DNA of 64,000 bases from Undibacterium sp. KW1. GTDB lineage: Bacteria > Pseudomonadota > Gammaproteobacteria > Burkholderiales > Burkholderiaceae_D. The notes beneath the pieces are model-generated. The model was not told where the DNA came from. It searched no databases and worked only from the letters and a program-made list of their open reading frames with translations. Of the stretch, positions 42,753-53,054 are shown piece by piece. Where the stretch lies: the NCBI RefSeq assembly GCF_009937955.1, contig NZ_AP018439.1:1922001-1986000 (forward strand). The letters run 5' to 3'. How positions within the stretch are numbered: the first letter of the stretch is position 1; each line of letters opens with the position of its first letter. A program made the position numbers and the translations under genes.

Positions 42753-43975
42753 TGACTGCTACAGCTTTACACTGGGATAGCCTGTGGACCAATGTCCATC
42801 TCGCATGCATGACTGATGGTTATGGCGAAATCAGGGATGCCGCCATCGCCGTCAAGGATGGCAAGATTGCCTGGCTGGGCAAGCAAAGTGAATTGCCTGC
42901 CGGGTATGTCTCCGCCAAAGCCCATGATGGCAAGGGCTGTTGGCTGACGCCTGGCCTGATTGATTGCCATACGCATTTGGTGTATGCCGGTAACCGCAGC
43001 AATGAATTTGAAGCGCGCCTGAATGGCGTAGCATACGAAGAAATCGCCAGACAGGGCGGCGGTATCAACGCCACCGTGCGTGCCACTCGTGCAGCGAGTG
43101 AAGACGAGTTACTGGCAGCTACGCTGCCACGCCTGCATGCCATGCTGGCCGAAGGCGTTACTACGCTGGAGATCAAGTCTGGCTATGGCCTGGATCTCGA
43201 AACAGAGGCTCGCATATTGCGTGTGGCCAGGCGCATAGGGCGCGAATTTCCAGTGCGCGTCAAAACCACATTTTTGGGCGCACACGCCTTGCCGCCAGAA
43301 TATGCAGGCAGGGCTGATGATTACATCAAACTGGTTTGCGAGCAGATGTTGCCAGCTTTGGTGGCTGAAGGTCTGGTCGATGCTGTCGATGTGTTCTGTG
43401 AAAAAATTGGGTTCACGCCAGCACAAACCGAACTGGTGTTCAAGGCGGCGCAAGCGCATGGCTTGCCAGTCAAGCTGCATGCTGAACAATTATCTGATCA
43501 GGGCGGTGCCGCATTGACGGCACGATATAAAGGCTTGTCTGCCGATCATCTGGAATATTTGTCGGATGACGGTATAGCAGCGATGGCAGTCAGTGGCACT
43601 GTGGCAGTGCTGTTGCCAGGTGCGTTTTATTTTTTGCGTGAAACCAAATACCCGCCGTTAGCCGCCATGCGTGTGGCTGGCGTGCCGGTTGCATTGGCAA
43701 CGGATTGCAATCCGGGTACTTCACCCATGACGTCGCTGTTATTGACGATGAACATGGCATGCACTCTGTTTCGCATGACGCCGCTGGAAGCCTTGCAAGG
43801 CGTGACTTGCCATGCAGCGCAAGCCCTGGGTTTGAGTGAAAAAACGGGTAGTTTGGTAATAGGCAAGGCGGCCGATTTTGCACTGTGGGATATTGCCAGA
43901 CCGGCGGACTTGGCGTATCACATCGCAAGCAACCCCTCGCAAGCTAAAGTGTTCGCAGGTAAGTTACTAGCCTGA
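42752..43975 (+). CDS. hutI: Imidazolonepropionase
   Basis: Zinc/iron amidohydrolase that opens 4-imidazolone-5-propionate to N-formimino-L-glutamate, the third step of histidine degradation. The 407-residue protein has the metal-binding [37 protein letters not shown], and the final metal Asp in [11 protein letters not shown]. The start overlaps the hutD stop. No hutG or hutF for the last step is in the window; that gene must be elsewhere. Confidence 0.97.
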   Translation: MTATALHWDSLWTNVHLACMTDGYGEIRDAAIAVKDGKIAWLGKQSELPAGYVSAKAHDGKGCWLTPGLIDCHTHLVYAGNRSNEFEARLNGVAYEEIARQGGGINATVRATRAASEDELLAATLPRLHAMLAEGVTTLEIKSGYGLDLETEARILRVARRIGREFPVRVKTTFLGAHALPPEYAGRADDYIKLVCEQMLPALVAEGLVDAVDVFCEKIGFTPAQTELVFKAAQAHGLPVKLHAEQLSDQGGAALTARYKGLSADHLEYLSDDGIAAMAVSGTVAVLLPGAFYFLRETKYPPLAAMRVAGVPVALATDCNPGTSPMTSLLLTMNMACTLFRMTPLEALQGVTCHAAQALGLSEKTGSLVIGKAADFALWDIARPADLAYHIASNPSQAKVFAGKLLA

Positions 43976-44010
43976 CGATGTCTAAATTTCTTTGCTGATT
44001 GACATTCTTT

Positions 44011-44037
44011 AACCCCGCTCAGGCGGGGTTTTCTTTT
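44011..44037 (+). terminator. Terminator of the hut operon
   Basis: AACCCCGC (44011-44018), loop TCAG, GCGGGGTT (44023-44030), then TTCTTTT: a textbook rho-independent terminator 36 bp after hutI. Confidence 0.95.
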
Positions 44038-44098
44038 GATCACTGTCGTTGAAGACTATAATCTTATTTAGCCATACACAAACGCACCAGAACCTACC

Positions 44099-47000
44099 AT
44101 GACGATAATAAGACAAAAAATCACTAATGCAAGCCAACGCTGGCACCTGGGGCGCTGGGCTGCAGGACTGGTTGGCCTGGTGTTATTGCTGGCCGCCCTG
44201 AGCTGGGCTTTTTTGCCGGGTGTCGTCAAACGTATCGCTGCCGAGCAAGTGCAGCAGCAGATAGGGCGCAAGCTGGATATGGCGGATATCCGCTTTTCCC
44301 CCTTCAAGCTGGCGTTGACGATAGAAGGTTTGACTCTGTATGAGGCTGACCAGCGCACACCCGCAGTCAAGGCCAGGGAGCTGGTACTGAATCTGTCGCT
44401 GGCATCGCTGTTTCGTCAGGCTCTGATCGTTGATGAAGTCAGAGTCACGGAGCCTTATGTGCATATTATCCGTACTCCGGGGGAAGGCTATGGTCGCTAC
44501 AACTACAGCGATATCCTGGAAAAAATTGCCGTCATGCCCAAGAGCGAATCAACGACACGCTTTTCGCTGGCGAATCTGCAGCTTGCAAGTGGGCGTATAG
44601 AGATAGATGACAAGGTCGTCAATGAACAGTTCAAGATAGAGGCGCTGCAAATTGGTGTGCCCTTTGTGTCCAATTTCCCTAATCAGGTTGAGAGTTTTGT
44701 AGAACCCTTGTTGTCGGCCAAGGTCAATGGTTCAAACTTTGTACTCAAGGGCAGGGCCAGGCCATTTACGAATAGCCTGGATACTTCATTGGCAATCGAT
44801 CTCGACAAGCTGGACCTGACACAATATCTGCCCTATGTACCTGTGGCCTTGCCAGTGAAAGTCCAGAATGCAAAATTGTCGACCAAACTGGATTTGATTT
44901 TTAGCCGCAAGAATGCCCATGCCGAACTACTGTTGGCGGGTGACGTCAATCTGGATGATTTGCATGTCAACGATAAGTCAGATGCACCCTTGCTGAAGCT
45001 GGGCAGCCTGCACGCGCAAATCAAGCAAGTCAACGTCATGACAGCTGCAGCCAGCATCAGCAAGCTGGAACTGACATCACCAGAAATTTGGCTGGACATC
45101 AACCAGCAGGGGCAATTGAACTGGGCCAGCCTGGCCACTCCACCCGCGTCTGCTACTCCATCCAAAGATAGCAAAACGAATACCAAGAATAAGGCAGTGC
45201 CTGTAACGGGCAGCACGGCCTCTGCCGCATCATCCACTGCAGTGAGCACAGCAAAGCCGGTCGCTGCCTTGCAGCAACTGGCTGAACTACAGCTGTCAAA
45301 AGGTATTTTGCATTTCCGCGATGCCAAGCATGCCAATCCAGCCCAGACCATCAATCTCAAAGATATCAGTCTCAGCGCGCGTGGCTTGTCTTCTGCAGCA
45401 GATGCCAAAGCGGCTGTGTTCAAGTTTGCACTCAGTGGTGAAAACGATGAGAGCCTGAAACTGGAAGGAGAGACGCAGCCACTGAATGGCACGGTCAAGG
45501 CGCAACTGGCTTTAAGCTCTTGGTCACTGGCTACTTACCAGCCTTTGTTGAACAATTATCTGCTCGCCAGTGTCAGTGGTAAGTTTGATGTGAATGCGCA
45601 ATTGCAAGTGCAAAAAGGCCTGGTGCAAGTCGATGACCTTGGCATGAAACTGAGCCAGTTTGCCATCAAACCCAAGTCTGCCGACGACGGCAGTTTTAAC
45701 CTGAAAGCATTAGCAATAGACAAGCTGACTCTTAGCATGGAGAACAGGCAAGTCAATATAGGCAGCGTGCTGTTTGATGGTCTGGTGAGTGATGTGCGGC
45801 GTGATGAACAGGCGGTATTGAATTTCAAAAAATGGCTGAAATCTGGTGCAGGCACAAATCAGGCCGCACCAGAGGTAGCTGGCAGCAATGTAGCAAACGC
45901 CGCAACTGCTCCAGCATGGAAATTCAATTTGGCCAGCCTGGATTTCAAGGATAGTGCTGTCAGCTTCAACGATAAATCCATGTCACCAGAGGTAAAAATC
46001 AGGCTGGATGGTTTTAACCTGCATGCAGAAAAACTTAACAGTGATATGTCGCAGGCCGTGAAGATGACTTTGCAGACGAATATAGGAAAAAAATCGAAGT
46101 TGAGCCTGGATGCAACCGCATCCAGTCAGCTAAAAAACATCAGCATGAATCTGGATGGACAGGGTTTGCCTGTGTCTGCATTATTCCCGTATGTATCACC
46201 GTACGTGAATGCTGCGCTGACACGTGGCAGGGCAGATATCAGGGGTAAATTGAACCTGATTAATGTGCTCGATAGCAGCAGGCAGATCAATTATGAGGGC
46301 ATGCTGGCATTGAATGATTTTCACCTGCTGGAAAATGGCGCTGAAGAAGATTTCCTGGAATGGAAAAACATCTCCATGGATGGCGTCAGTGCCCAGATTG
46401 GCGGCGACAAACAATTGGTCAACCTGAAAAAACTTGCACTCAATGATTTTTATGCGCGTGCGATTTTGTCTGCCAAGGGTAAGCTGAATATACAAACCAT
46501 ACTCAGCACCAAGAAAGCAGATGCAGAAGAAGCTGAAGCAACTGCTCAGGCAACTCAGGCAGATGATGCCGCCAAAGCCGTCACCAGCAAAACTGCGACA
46601 TCGACTATTGTCACAGTGCCCTTGCCCGCCAAGGTGGAAAAGGCCAATCCGCTTGCTATACGCATAGCACAGACCACGCTCAAAGGCGGCAATATCAATT
46701 TTACCGATAATTTCGTCAAGCCGAATTACACTGCCAACCTGACTGGTGTTGCAGGTACCATAGGTGCTATAGCTTCTGACAATCCTCAGCCAGCAACTAT
46801 CGAACTCACAGGCAAGGTTGATGATGATGCGCCATTGGTGATATCCGGCACCCTGAATCCTTTATCCAATCCCATTTTCATGGATGTCAAGGCCAGTGCA
46901 AACGGCCTGGAACTGACACGGCTGACTCCTTATGCAGCCAAGTATGCTGGCTATGCCATAGAAAAAGGCAAGTTGTCGATGCAGGTGTCATATCGCATAG

Positions 47001-47842
47001 AGAACCAGCAGTTGCAGGCAGAAAACGATGTGCGCCTTGATCAGCTGACTTTTGGTGAAAGAGTAGATAGTCCTACCGCGACCAAATTACCTGTCATGCT
47101 GGCCGTTGCCTTGTTACGCGACAACCAGGGCAGGATCAATATCAATTTGCCGATCAGCGGCTCCTTGTCTGACCCACAGTTCTCAGTTGGCGGCATCATC
47201 TTCAAGGTCTTCATGAATGTGATCACCAAGGCAGTGACTTCACCATTTGCCTTGCTGGGTTCCATGTTTGGTGGTGGGGAGGAACTCGCTTATACCGAAT
47301 TTCTGCCCGGTCAGACCAGTTTGACCCCTGAGGCAACAGCCAAGCTTGATAATCTCGCCAAGGCACTAAAAAACCGCAGTGCATTGAAGCTGGACATCAT
47401 AGGCCGTGTAGAGCCAGCGACTGATGGCGATGGCATACGCCAGTTGCTGCTGTTGCAGAAAATGCGCGAACTGAAATGGAAAGATGTGCATCAGAAAGAC
47501 CGCACGGTCAAAAAAGAAGACATCGTCATTAGCGATACTGAAAAAGCCAAATATATAGAAGAGGTTTATCAGGCCGAAAAATTCACCAAACCCCGCAATG
47601 CGATTGGCCTCGCCAAGACTCTGCCAACGGCAGAAGCTGAGAAAATGATACTCGCCAATACCCAGGTCACACCGGATGCCTTGCGCAGCCTGGCCCAAAA
47701 ACGTGCGGATAATGTGCGTGATTACTTGGAAGATGTATCGGGTGTCGAGCGTGAAAGGCTATTCCTGATCGCCCCTAAACTGAATGCCGACGGCATCAAG
47801 GATAAGGGCAGTCCGAACCGGGTAGATTTCTCGCTGAAATAG
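44099..47842 (+). CDS. AsmA/DUF748-type large envelope protein
   Basis: A 1247-residue protein with an N-terminal membrane anchor (VGLVLLLAALSWAFLPGVV, about residues 24-42) and a very long periplasmic beta-rich part with AsmA/DUF748 repeats, such as IRFSPFKLALTIEGLTLYE and the later LDQLTFGERVDSPTATKLPVMLAVALLRD. Two Ala/Thr/Ser-rich linkers occur near residues 355-390 and 808-840. The C-terminus has an OmpA-like region (LTPEATAKLDNLAKAL ... RADNVRDYL). AsmA-like proteins are thought to carry phospholipids between membranes. It has its own transcription unit after the hut terminator. Confidence 0.88.
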   Translation: MTIIRQKITNASQRWHLGRWAAGLVGLVLLLAALSWAFLPGVVKRIAAEQVQQQIGRKLDMADIRFSPFKLALTIEGLTLYEADQRTPAVKARELVLNLSLASLFRQALIVDEVRVTEPYVHIIRTPGEGYGRYNYSDILEKIAVMPKSESTTRFSLANLQLASGRIEIDDKVVNEQFKIEALQIGVPFVSNFPNQVESFVEPLLSAKVNGSNFVLKGRARPFTNSLDTSLAIDLDKLDLTQYLPYVPVALPVKVQNAKLSTKLDLIFSRKNAHAELLLAGDVNLDDLHVNDKSDAPLLKLGSLHAQIKQVNVMTAAASISKLELTSPEIWLDINQQGQLNWASLATPPASATPSKDSKTNTKNKAVPVTGSTASAASSTAVSTAKPVAALQQLAELQLSKGILHFRDAKHANPAQTINLKDISLSARGLSSAADAKAAVFKFALSGENDESLKLEGETQPLNGTVKAQLALSSWSLATYQPLLNNYLLASVSGKFDVNAQLQVQKGLVQVDDLGMKLSQFAIKPKSADDGSFNLKALAIDKLTLSMENRQVNIGSVLFDGLVSDVRRDEQAVLNFKKWLKSGAGTNQAAPEVAGSNVANAATAPAWKFNLASLDFKDSAVSFNDKSMSPEVKIRLDGFNLHAEKLNSDMSQAVKMTLQTNIGKKSKLSLDATASSQLKNISMNLDGQGLPVSALFPYVSPYVNAALTRGRADIRGKLNLINVLDSSRQINYEGMLALNDFHLLENGAEEDFLEWKNISMDGVSAQIGGDKQLVNLKKLALNDFYARAILSAKGKLNIQTILSTKKADAEEAEATAQATQADDAAKAVTSKTATSTIVTVPLPAKVEKANPLAIRIAQTTLKGGNINFTDNFVKPNYTANLTGVAGTIGAIASDNPQPATIELTGKVDDDAPLVISGTLNPLSNPIFMDVKASANGLELTRLTPYAAKYAGYAIEKGKLSMQVSYRIENQQLQAENDVRLDQLTFGERVDSPTATKLPVMLAVALLRDNQGRININLPISGSLSDPQFSVGGIIFKVFMNVITKAVTSPFALLGSMFGGGEELAYTEFLPGQTSLTPEATAKLDNLAKALKNRSALKLDIIGRVEPATDGDGIRQLLLLQKMRELKWKDVHQKDRTVKKEDIVISDTEKAKYIEEVYQAEKFTKPRNAIGLAKTLPTAEAEKMILANTQVTPDALRSLAQKRADNVRDYLEDVSGVERERLFLIAPKLNADGIKDKGSPNRVDFSLK

Positions 47843-47934
47843 TTTGAGCCAGGTGATCGCTTTGTTTTGCTATGAGATAGCCTGGCAGGTGGGGCGCCGG
47901 TAAGAGCGTATCCGTCGCCCCTGCTGTAGCCCTG

Positions 47935-49566
47935 TTACTGTGTTGCTCGTCTGTATATTCCACCTTTTTTCCAGACTGGCATCGCAGTATCGTTAGCAAT
48001 CGCATAACCCAGATTCAAAGTAAATTGTGCCTGTTGTAGCATGCCGCTCAAATCCCATGCCGGGTTGTAGCGATCGCGCGGCGTATGGTAGTCTTTTTTA
48101 AACGCTTTCATTTGTGCTGCTTCCTGTTCGGCATCATGATCGAAGGCAAATGAGCCATCACCAGAGAACACGGCAGAACCGACATTAAATGCCGGAACAC
48201 CCGCCCGTACAAAATTGAAATGATCGGCGCGGAAGAAAGCTCCTCCTAAATCGGCAACGGGCGGTGCAATGCGCAAGCCCATTTTTCTTGCAACGACTGT
48301 GGCACTGTGAAACAGGCTGCTGTGCTCGCTGCCAGCAACACCCATGTCCTGGGTTTTGCCAACAAAATTCATGCTGTCCAGGTTGAGATCAGCCGCAGTT
48401 TTTGCCAGTGGCCACAATGGGTGTTGTACGTAAAATGCGCTGCCAAGCAAACCCTGTTCTTCCGCCGCTGGCCACAAGAAAATCTGTGTGCGTTTCGTTG
48501 GATGTGTCACCGCAGCCTGTGCCATGGCCAGCAATGCCGCCGCACCGGAAGCATTATCTACGGCGCCATTCCAGATTTGTGCGGGTTTACCGGGTTCTTG
48601 CACTATTCCCAGATGATCCCAGTGTGCGGAATACAGTACCGCCTGATCTTTCAGTTTTGTGTCCTTGCCGGGTACCATGCCTATGATATTTTGTTGCTCC
48701 ACTTTACGCACTGCACTGCGCAATGTCACATGTATCCTGGCATCCAGAGCAACAGGTTTAAATTCACGGGTCTCAGCTTGTGCACGCAACCCATCCAGGT
48801 CTTGCCCAGCCGCAGCGAACAGGGCTTTGGCAGCATCTTCCTGTAGCCAGCCTTCCAGCGCATTGCCCTTATTATCAACGCTGCCAAGACTGAAACGCTC
48901 GTGGCTAAAAGATGTTTGCGGTACGTTCCAGGCGTAACTGGCTGATGGCGTAGTGTGTATCAGTAAAACACCCGCAGCACCTTGCCTTGCCGCTTCTTCA
49001 AACTTGTAAGTCCAGCGGCCATGATATGTGAGTGCCTTGCCTGCAAAACGATTTGGTTCTGCCACGGTCGGTTGGGGATCGTTGACCATCATGATCAGCA
49101 ATTTGCCTTTCAGATCGACGCCTTTGAAATCATCCCAGCGTTCTTCTGGTGCGCGCACACCATAGCCGACAAATACCAGTGGAGCATTGAAGTCATTGTC
49201 GGCTTTGCCATTGGACGAGCCATATACAATCTCGGTCCCGAGGATAGGCGAAAGCGCAGCTTTGCTTGTTTCAAAGCGCAGTTGACTGCTGCTGAGTGTC
49301 TGGCTACCTACCAGTGTCACCGTTTGTCTATAGCCATTTGCGCCCGGTAAGGGCACCAGGCCCATGGCTGCTGCCTGGGCTTCCAGATAGCGTACGGCGA
49401 GATCGCCACCGCGTTGTCCGGTACCACGTCCTTCCAGCAAATCGTCAGATAAAAATGACAGATGTGCTCGTAAAGGAGCTTCTCGCACTTGTTGTGCCTG
49501 GACGGGATGATGGTACAGCGCAAAATGTAAAGCGATGCTGGATATGGCGATAGACGCAAGGCGCAT
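47935..49566 (-). CDS. Exported M28-family metallopeptidase
   Basis: A 543-residue exported zinc aminopeptidase-like protein with a signal peptide (LASIAISSIALHFALYHHPVQA, cleavage near residue 25). A PA-domain insert lies around FVGYGVRAPEERWDDFKGVDLKGKLL. The M28 metal residues are in YSAHWDHLG, WNGAVDNASG (bridging Asp) and AAEEQGLLGS (Glu-Glu), then FRADHFNF. ATG 49566 has GGAG upstream; the longer in-frame start at 49623 is rejected. It probably takes peptides in the periplasm. It is convergent with the AsmA-like gene. Confidence 0.88.
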   Translation of the reverse strand: MRLASIAISSIALHFALYHHPVQAQQVREAPLRAHLSFLSDDLLEGRGTGQRGGDLAVRYLEAQAAAMGLVPLPGANGYRQTVTLVGSQTLSSSQLRFETSKAALSPILGTEIVYGSSNGKADNDFNAPLVFVGYGVRAPEERWDDFKGVDLKGKLLIMMVNDPQPTVAEPNRFAGKALTYHGRWTYKFEEAARQGAAGVLLIHTTPSASYAWNVPQTSFSHERFSLGSVDNKGNALEGWLQEDAAKALFAAAGQDLDGLRAQAETREFKPVALDARIHVTLRSAVRKVEQQNIIGMVPGKDTKLKDQAVLYSAHWDHLGIVQEPGKPAQIWNGAVDNASGAAALLAMAQAAVTHPTKRTQIFLWPAAEEQGLLGSAFYVQHPLWPLAKTAADLNLDSMNFVGKTQDMGVAGSEHSSLFHSATVVARKMGLRIAPPVADLGGAFFRADHFNFVRAGVPAFNVGSAVFSGDGSFAFDHDAEQEAAQMKAFKKDYHTPRDRYNPAWDLSGMLQQAQFTLNLGYAIANDTAMPVWKKGGIYRRATQ

Positions 49567-49930
49567 CAGTACTCCTGTGAATTCTATAAATTGATTTGAT
49601 TTGGCTGGTTTGTGCCAGATCATATTACAAAGCAGGTGCTTTTTTCTTTGCTTTAGATATTAGTGATCCATGAAAACAGAAAAACAGCCATGTTTTCCAA
49701 TTACTTGTCTTGAGGCAATGATAATCCTGATTGCTTGATGCACAAGTGAATACTTATTTCAAAAAACACATTTACTTTGGAAGTAAAAGGAGGATTTAAG
49801 TACTGACTTGTTGTCGAGGGCACGGAGTATGATGATTATTCTGATAATGGACAGGATTTATTGTTGTTTTGCGAGTAATCTTGATTTATCCTGAGATCAT
49901 CTGTTTTACCTATCGCAATAAGGAGTAGTA
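49567..49930. other. Divergent intergenic region before the receiver/GGDEF pair
   Basis: 364 AT-rich bp between the M28 peptidase and the receiver gene, with no supported ORF. It must hold the promoters of both. A TATGAT hexamer at 49828-49833 is a weak -10 candidate for the rightward genes. No hairpin or riboswitch was recognised. Confidence 0.45.
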
Positions 49931-50323
49931 ATGACTTCTGCAACGCTCGCCAGCATTTTGTATGTTGAAGACGATGCTGATATACAAACCGTGGCTCAAA
50001 TTGCTTTGGAAGTTGTCGGTGGTTTCAGTTTGAAAACCTGTAGTTCAGGGGCGCAGGCCATTGCCGAAGTCAATGCTGGCTTCGTCCCTGATTTGCTGCT
50101 GCTGGACGTCATGATGCCGAATATGGATGGCCCGACCACCCTGGCAGAACTACGTAAATTGCCAGGCACCGCCTCTACGCCGGTGATCTTCATGACTGCC
50201 AAGGTGCAGTCATCCGAAATGGATTTTTATAAGTCGCTGGGCGCCATAGGCGTCATTGCAAAACCTTTTGACCCTATGGAGTTATCGACTCAGGTGCGAG
50301 GTTTATGGCAGGAGAAGGCTTAA
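49931..50323 (+). CDS. Single-domain response regulator (CheY-like)
   Basis: A 130-residue stand-alone receiver. The acidic pocket is in LYVEDDADI, the phospho-acceptor Asp in DLLLLDVMMPNMDG (near residue 60), Thr in VIFMTAK, and Lys in VIAKPFDPMEL. AAGGAG precedes the ATG. The stop codon directly abuts the start of the HPt-REC-REC-GGDEF gene, so it is likely a phosphotransfer partner of that protein's HPt domain. Confidence 0.93.
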   Translation: MTSATLASILYVEDDADIQTVAQIALEVVGGFSLKTCSSGAQAIAEVNAGFVPDLLLLDVMMPNMDGPTTLAELRKLPGTASTPVIFMTAKVQSSEMDFYKSLGAIGVIAKPFDPMELSTQVRGLWQEKA

Positions 50324-51967
50324 ATGTCCGACAAAAATGATAGCCTGCAAGAAAAATTGCTTGCTCTCGAAGCAATTTTCCTGCAAAAACTGCCGTCAAA
50401 GTTTGAGGAGATAACCAGTACCTTGCAAAAGGTCGTTGAGCGCCCGGATGACAAGGAATCCATGGTTGTCCTGCACCGTCACCTGCACACCATGGCGGGC
50501 TCGGCAGGTACTTTTGGTTTTGCCGATATAGGTACGCAGGCCAGGGTATTTGAATCTACCTTGAAACCGCATCTTGAAGGAAAAGCCTGGGACCCGGCAG
50601 AGCTGAAAGCTTATTCGGAAGAAGTTAACCGCTATTTTGAATATGCCCTGAAGCATGACACCAAGCCAGTCAATGGCGTGGCAGAGAGCGTGCAGGAAGA
50701 GGAGCGCGAACTCAGCGACCCCCACCTGATCTATCTGGTGGATGACGATGAAGCCCAAAATCAGGAAATTACCACGCAGCTTGAGCATTTCGGCTATGAA
50801 GTGGTGCGCATGAATCACCTTGGGGCTCTGGCAAAGGCGGTGGCTACTCGCAGACCGCATGTCATCGTCATAGAGCTGAGTTTCCCAGAAGGTAAGGTCG
50901 CTGGTGCTGAAGAAATATCGCGCATCAAGCAGATAGAGCGTTTCCGCATTCCCACCGTGTTTGTGTCCCGTTCCAGCAGCTTTGATTCGCGTTTATTGGC
51001 CGTGCGCGCCAGTGGCGATGGTTATTTCACCAAGCCGGTTGATGTTGTTGCGCTGACTGAACGTATAGAATCCTTGCTGCAGCTTGATGAAAACAAGGGT
51101 TATCGCGTGCTCATCATTGATGATGATGCCGTAACTTCCAAGTTCTACGGCGCGATCCTGCGTGACGCCGGCATGAATGTTTATCTGCTCAATGACCCTA
51201 CGCAGATATTGACGGTCATGACAGATTTTCGTCCTGAATTGCTGCTCATGGATATTTACATGCCAGTCTGCAGTGGTGTTGAGCTCTCGCGCCTGATCCG
51301 GCAAGATAATTCTTATGTCGATGTGCCCATCGTATTTCTGTCCAGTGAAGCAGACCTCAGCAAGCAGCTTGATGCTGTCAGGGCAGGGGCGGATGATTTC
51401 ATTACCAAGCCGGTAGCGCCTGAATACCTGAAATCTTCGATTGCTTCCAGAGCTGAGCGTTACCGCTCCTTGCGCGCATTGATCATGCGTGATGGCCTGA
51501 CAGGCTTGTTCAATCATACGGCGATCAAGGAACAACTGGCATCCGAGATTTCCCAGGCGGGCCGCACTGGTTCGCCGTTGGCCCTGGCGATGATAGACCT
51601 GGATAATTTTAAATGCATCAATGATACCTATGGCCACCCTGCAGGTGACCAGGTACTGCGTACTCTGGCCAGACTCTTGCGCCAGCGTTTGCGCCGCAGT
51701 GATATCGTTGGCCGTTACGGCGGCGAAGAATTTGCCGTGATTTTCCCCGACACCAATGCCAGCACGGCGCGCCGGGTCCTCGATCAGGTCAGGCTGGCCT
51801 TCACCAAGATACAGCAGCACTGCGAGGGCGGACATTTCTCGGTCAGTTTTTCTGGCGGTGTGGCCGATCTTGAGGCTACGCTTGATGCTGATGAATTATT
51901 TGATATTGCCGATGCCGCGATGTATGTGTCGAAGCAGGAAGGGCGCAACCGCATCAGTCTGGCCTGA
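50324..51967 (+). CDS. HPt-REC-REC-GGDEF diguanylate cyclase
   Basis: A 547-residue cytosolic signalling protein. An HPt domain (His55 in LHTMAGSAGTFGF) is followed by two receivers and a GGDEF domain. Receiver 1 (about residues 134-250) has Glu184 in VIVIELSFPEG where the phospho-acceptor Asp should be. Receiver 2 (about 263-380) is intact (LLLMDIYMPVCSG; DDFITKPV). The cyclase site is GRYGGEEFAVIFP, with an RRSD I-site five residues before. It makes c-di-GMP under phosphorelay control, together with the stand-alone receiver before it. A terminator lies directly after its end. Confidence 0.93.
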   Translation: MSDKNDSLQEKLLALEAIFLQKLPSKFEEITSTLQKVVERPDDKESMVVLHRHLHTMAGSAGTFGFADIGTQARVFESTLKPHLEGKAWDPAELKAYSEEVNRYFEYALKHDTKPVNGVAESVQEEERELSDPHLIYLVDDDEAQNQEITTQLEHFGYEVVRMNHLGALAKAVATRRPHVIVIELSFPEGKVAGAEEISRIKQIERFRIPTVFVSRSSSFDSRLLAVRASGDGYFTKPVDVVALTERIESLLQLDENKGYRVLIIDDDAVTSKFYGAILRDAGMNVYLLNDPTQILTVMTDFRPELLLMDIYMPVCSGVELSRLIRQDNSYVDVPIVFLSSEADLSKQLDAVRAGADDFITKPVAPEYLKSSIASRAERYRSLRALIMRDGLTGLFNHTAIKEQLASEISQAGRTGSPLALAMIDLDNFKCINDTYGHPAGDQVLRTLARLLRQRLRRSDIVGRYGGEEFAVIFPDTNASTARRVLDQVRLAFTKIQQHCEGGHFSVSFSGGVADLEATLDADELFDIADAAMYVSKQEGRNRISLA

Positions 51968-51994
51968 ACTCAGCTACTGAGCAGGAAGTAAAAG

Positions 51995-52036
51995 AGGCTG
52001 CCATGGAGGCAAACTCCGTGGCAGCCTGTTTTGTTT
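51995..52036 (+). terminator. Rho-independent terminator after the diguanylate cyclase gene
   Basis: Nine-base arms AGGCTGCCA (51995-52003) and TGGCAGCCT (52019-52027) with inner GGAG/CTCC pairing, then GTTTTGTTT. It covers the first possible ATG (52003) of the next frame. Confidence 0.85.
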
Positions 52037-52146
52037 ACGGTACAGTTTTGTACCTGCTTTGTTTCTTATGCTTACATATTGAAAAAGCAAGTGCAGACAA
52101 AGTTCGGTGTACACTGGAGTATCTTTACTGTTGTTCAGGTTGCTTA

Positions 52147-53028
52147 GTGTTTTCAAAATTTCTTCTCGGCAATTCGACTCTGGCTGCCATGTTGATGCTC
52201 TACCTGCTGCTGGCGTTTGCGAGTGTTGGTGTAGGCAGGCATAGCTCGCCTGAAAGCCAGTTGCGCAAACAGGTGAATGCCTGGTGGTTTATCTTCCCTG
52301 TCGTCAGCCTGAGCCTGTTTTTGTATCCTCTTGGGCCACTGCTGATGGCCTTGCTCATCGTCTTGCTGGCAGTTCGTGAATTGTCCCTGCACTACACCGG
52401 CCCTCGCTGGCGTTTCCTGTTGTCATGCTTTGTTCTGCTGGTTTTGCAGGTAGGTTTGCAATATGTAGATAGTTTTGATTCCAGCATGATTTTGCCTGGT
52501 TTATTGTGTTTGCAAGCCCTGCAGTTTTTTGTCTGGCGACAACGCAATCATTTATTGCTCATGCTGTTTTTGCTGCTCTGCTATGGCCTGAGTTTCATGC
52601 TGGATTTATTGACGCTGCCATTTTCAAATGAAGTCAGGCTGGCCTGGTTTTTCTATCTTTTTGTGGTAACTGCGCTCAATGATATTGCCCAGTTCGTCAG
52701 TGGCAAAATTTTCGGCAAGCAAACTATCGCCCCTACCATCAGCCCGAATAAAACTGTACAGGGTTTGATCGGCGGTGTCGTGATTTCCATGTTGGTGTCC
52801 CTTGGCCTTGGCATTTACTTGCATCTTGCCGGCCCCGGTTATTTACTGATGATGGGTATTTTGCTGTCGCTCGGTGGCTTTGCCGGTGACCTGATTTTTT
52901 CAGCAGCCAAACGTTATTTGAAGATCAAAGATTTTTCTGAATTGATACCAGGACATGGCGGCATACTGGACAGGGTGGATAGCCTGGTCCTGACCGCACC
53001 TTTGCTGTATCTGGGATTGTTATTTTGA
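52147..53028 (+). CDS. CdsA-like phosphatidate cytidylyltransferase
   Basis: Polytopic membrane enzyme that should make CDP-diacylglycerol from CTP and phosphatidate. The C-terminal CDS signature is clear: SAAKRYLKIKDFSELIPGHGGILDRVDS (core SAAKRYLKIKDF and PGHGGILDRVDS). NDIAQFVSGKIFGKQ and ISPNKTVQGLIGG precede it, after about seven hydrophobic segments. The longest frame starts at ATG 52003, but that codon lies within the preceding terminator stem. GTG 52147 with an AGG nearby is used instead; the start is uncertain. It is the first gene of the lipid cluster. Confidence 0.85.
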   Translation: MFSKFLLGNSTLAAMLMLYLLLAFASVGVGRHSSPESQLRKQVNAWWFIFPVVSLSLFLYPLGPLLMALLIVLLAVRELSLHYTGPRWRFLLSCFVLLVLQVGLQYVDSFDSSMILPGLLCLQALQFFVWRQRNHLLLMLFLLLCYGLSFMLDLLTLPFSNEVRLAWFFYLFVVTALNDIAQFVSGKIFGKQTIAPTISPNKTVQGLIGGVVISMLVSLGLGIYLHLAGPGYLLMMGILLSLGGFAGDLIFSAAKRYLKIKDFSELIPGHGGILDRVDSLVLTAPLLYLGLLF

Positions 53029-53054
53029 AGTAAAGAATTTAATAAGGACTATGC

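Noticed and set aside
50993..51835. A 280-codon minus-strand frame
   Set aside because: Antisense to the receiver 2 and GGDEF domains, which have intact catalytic motifs.
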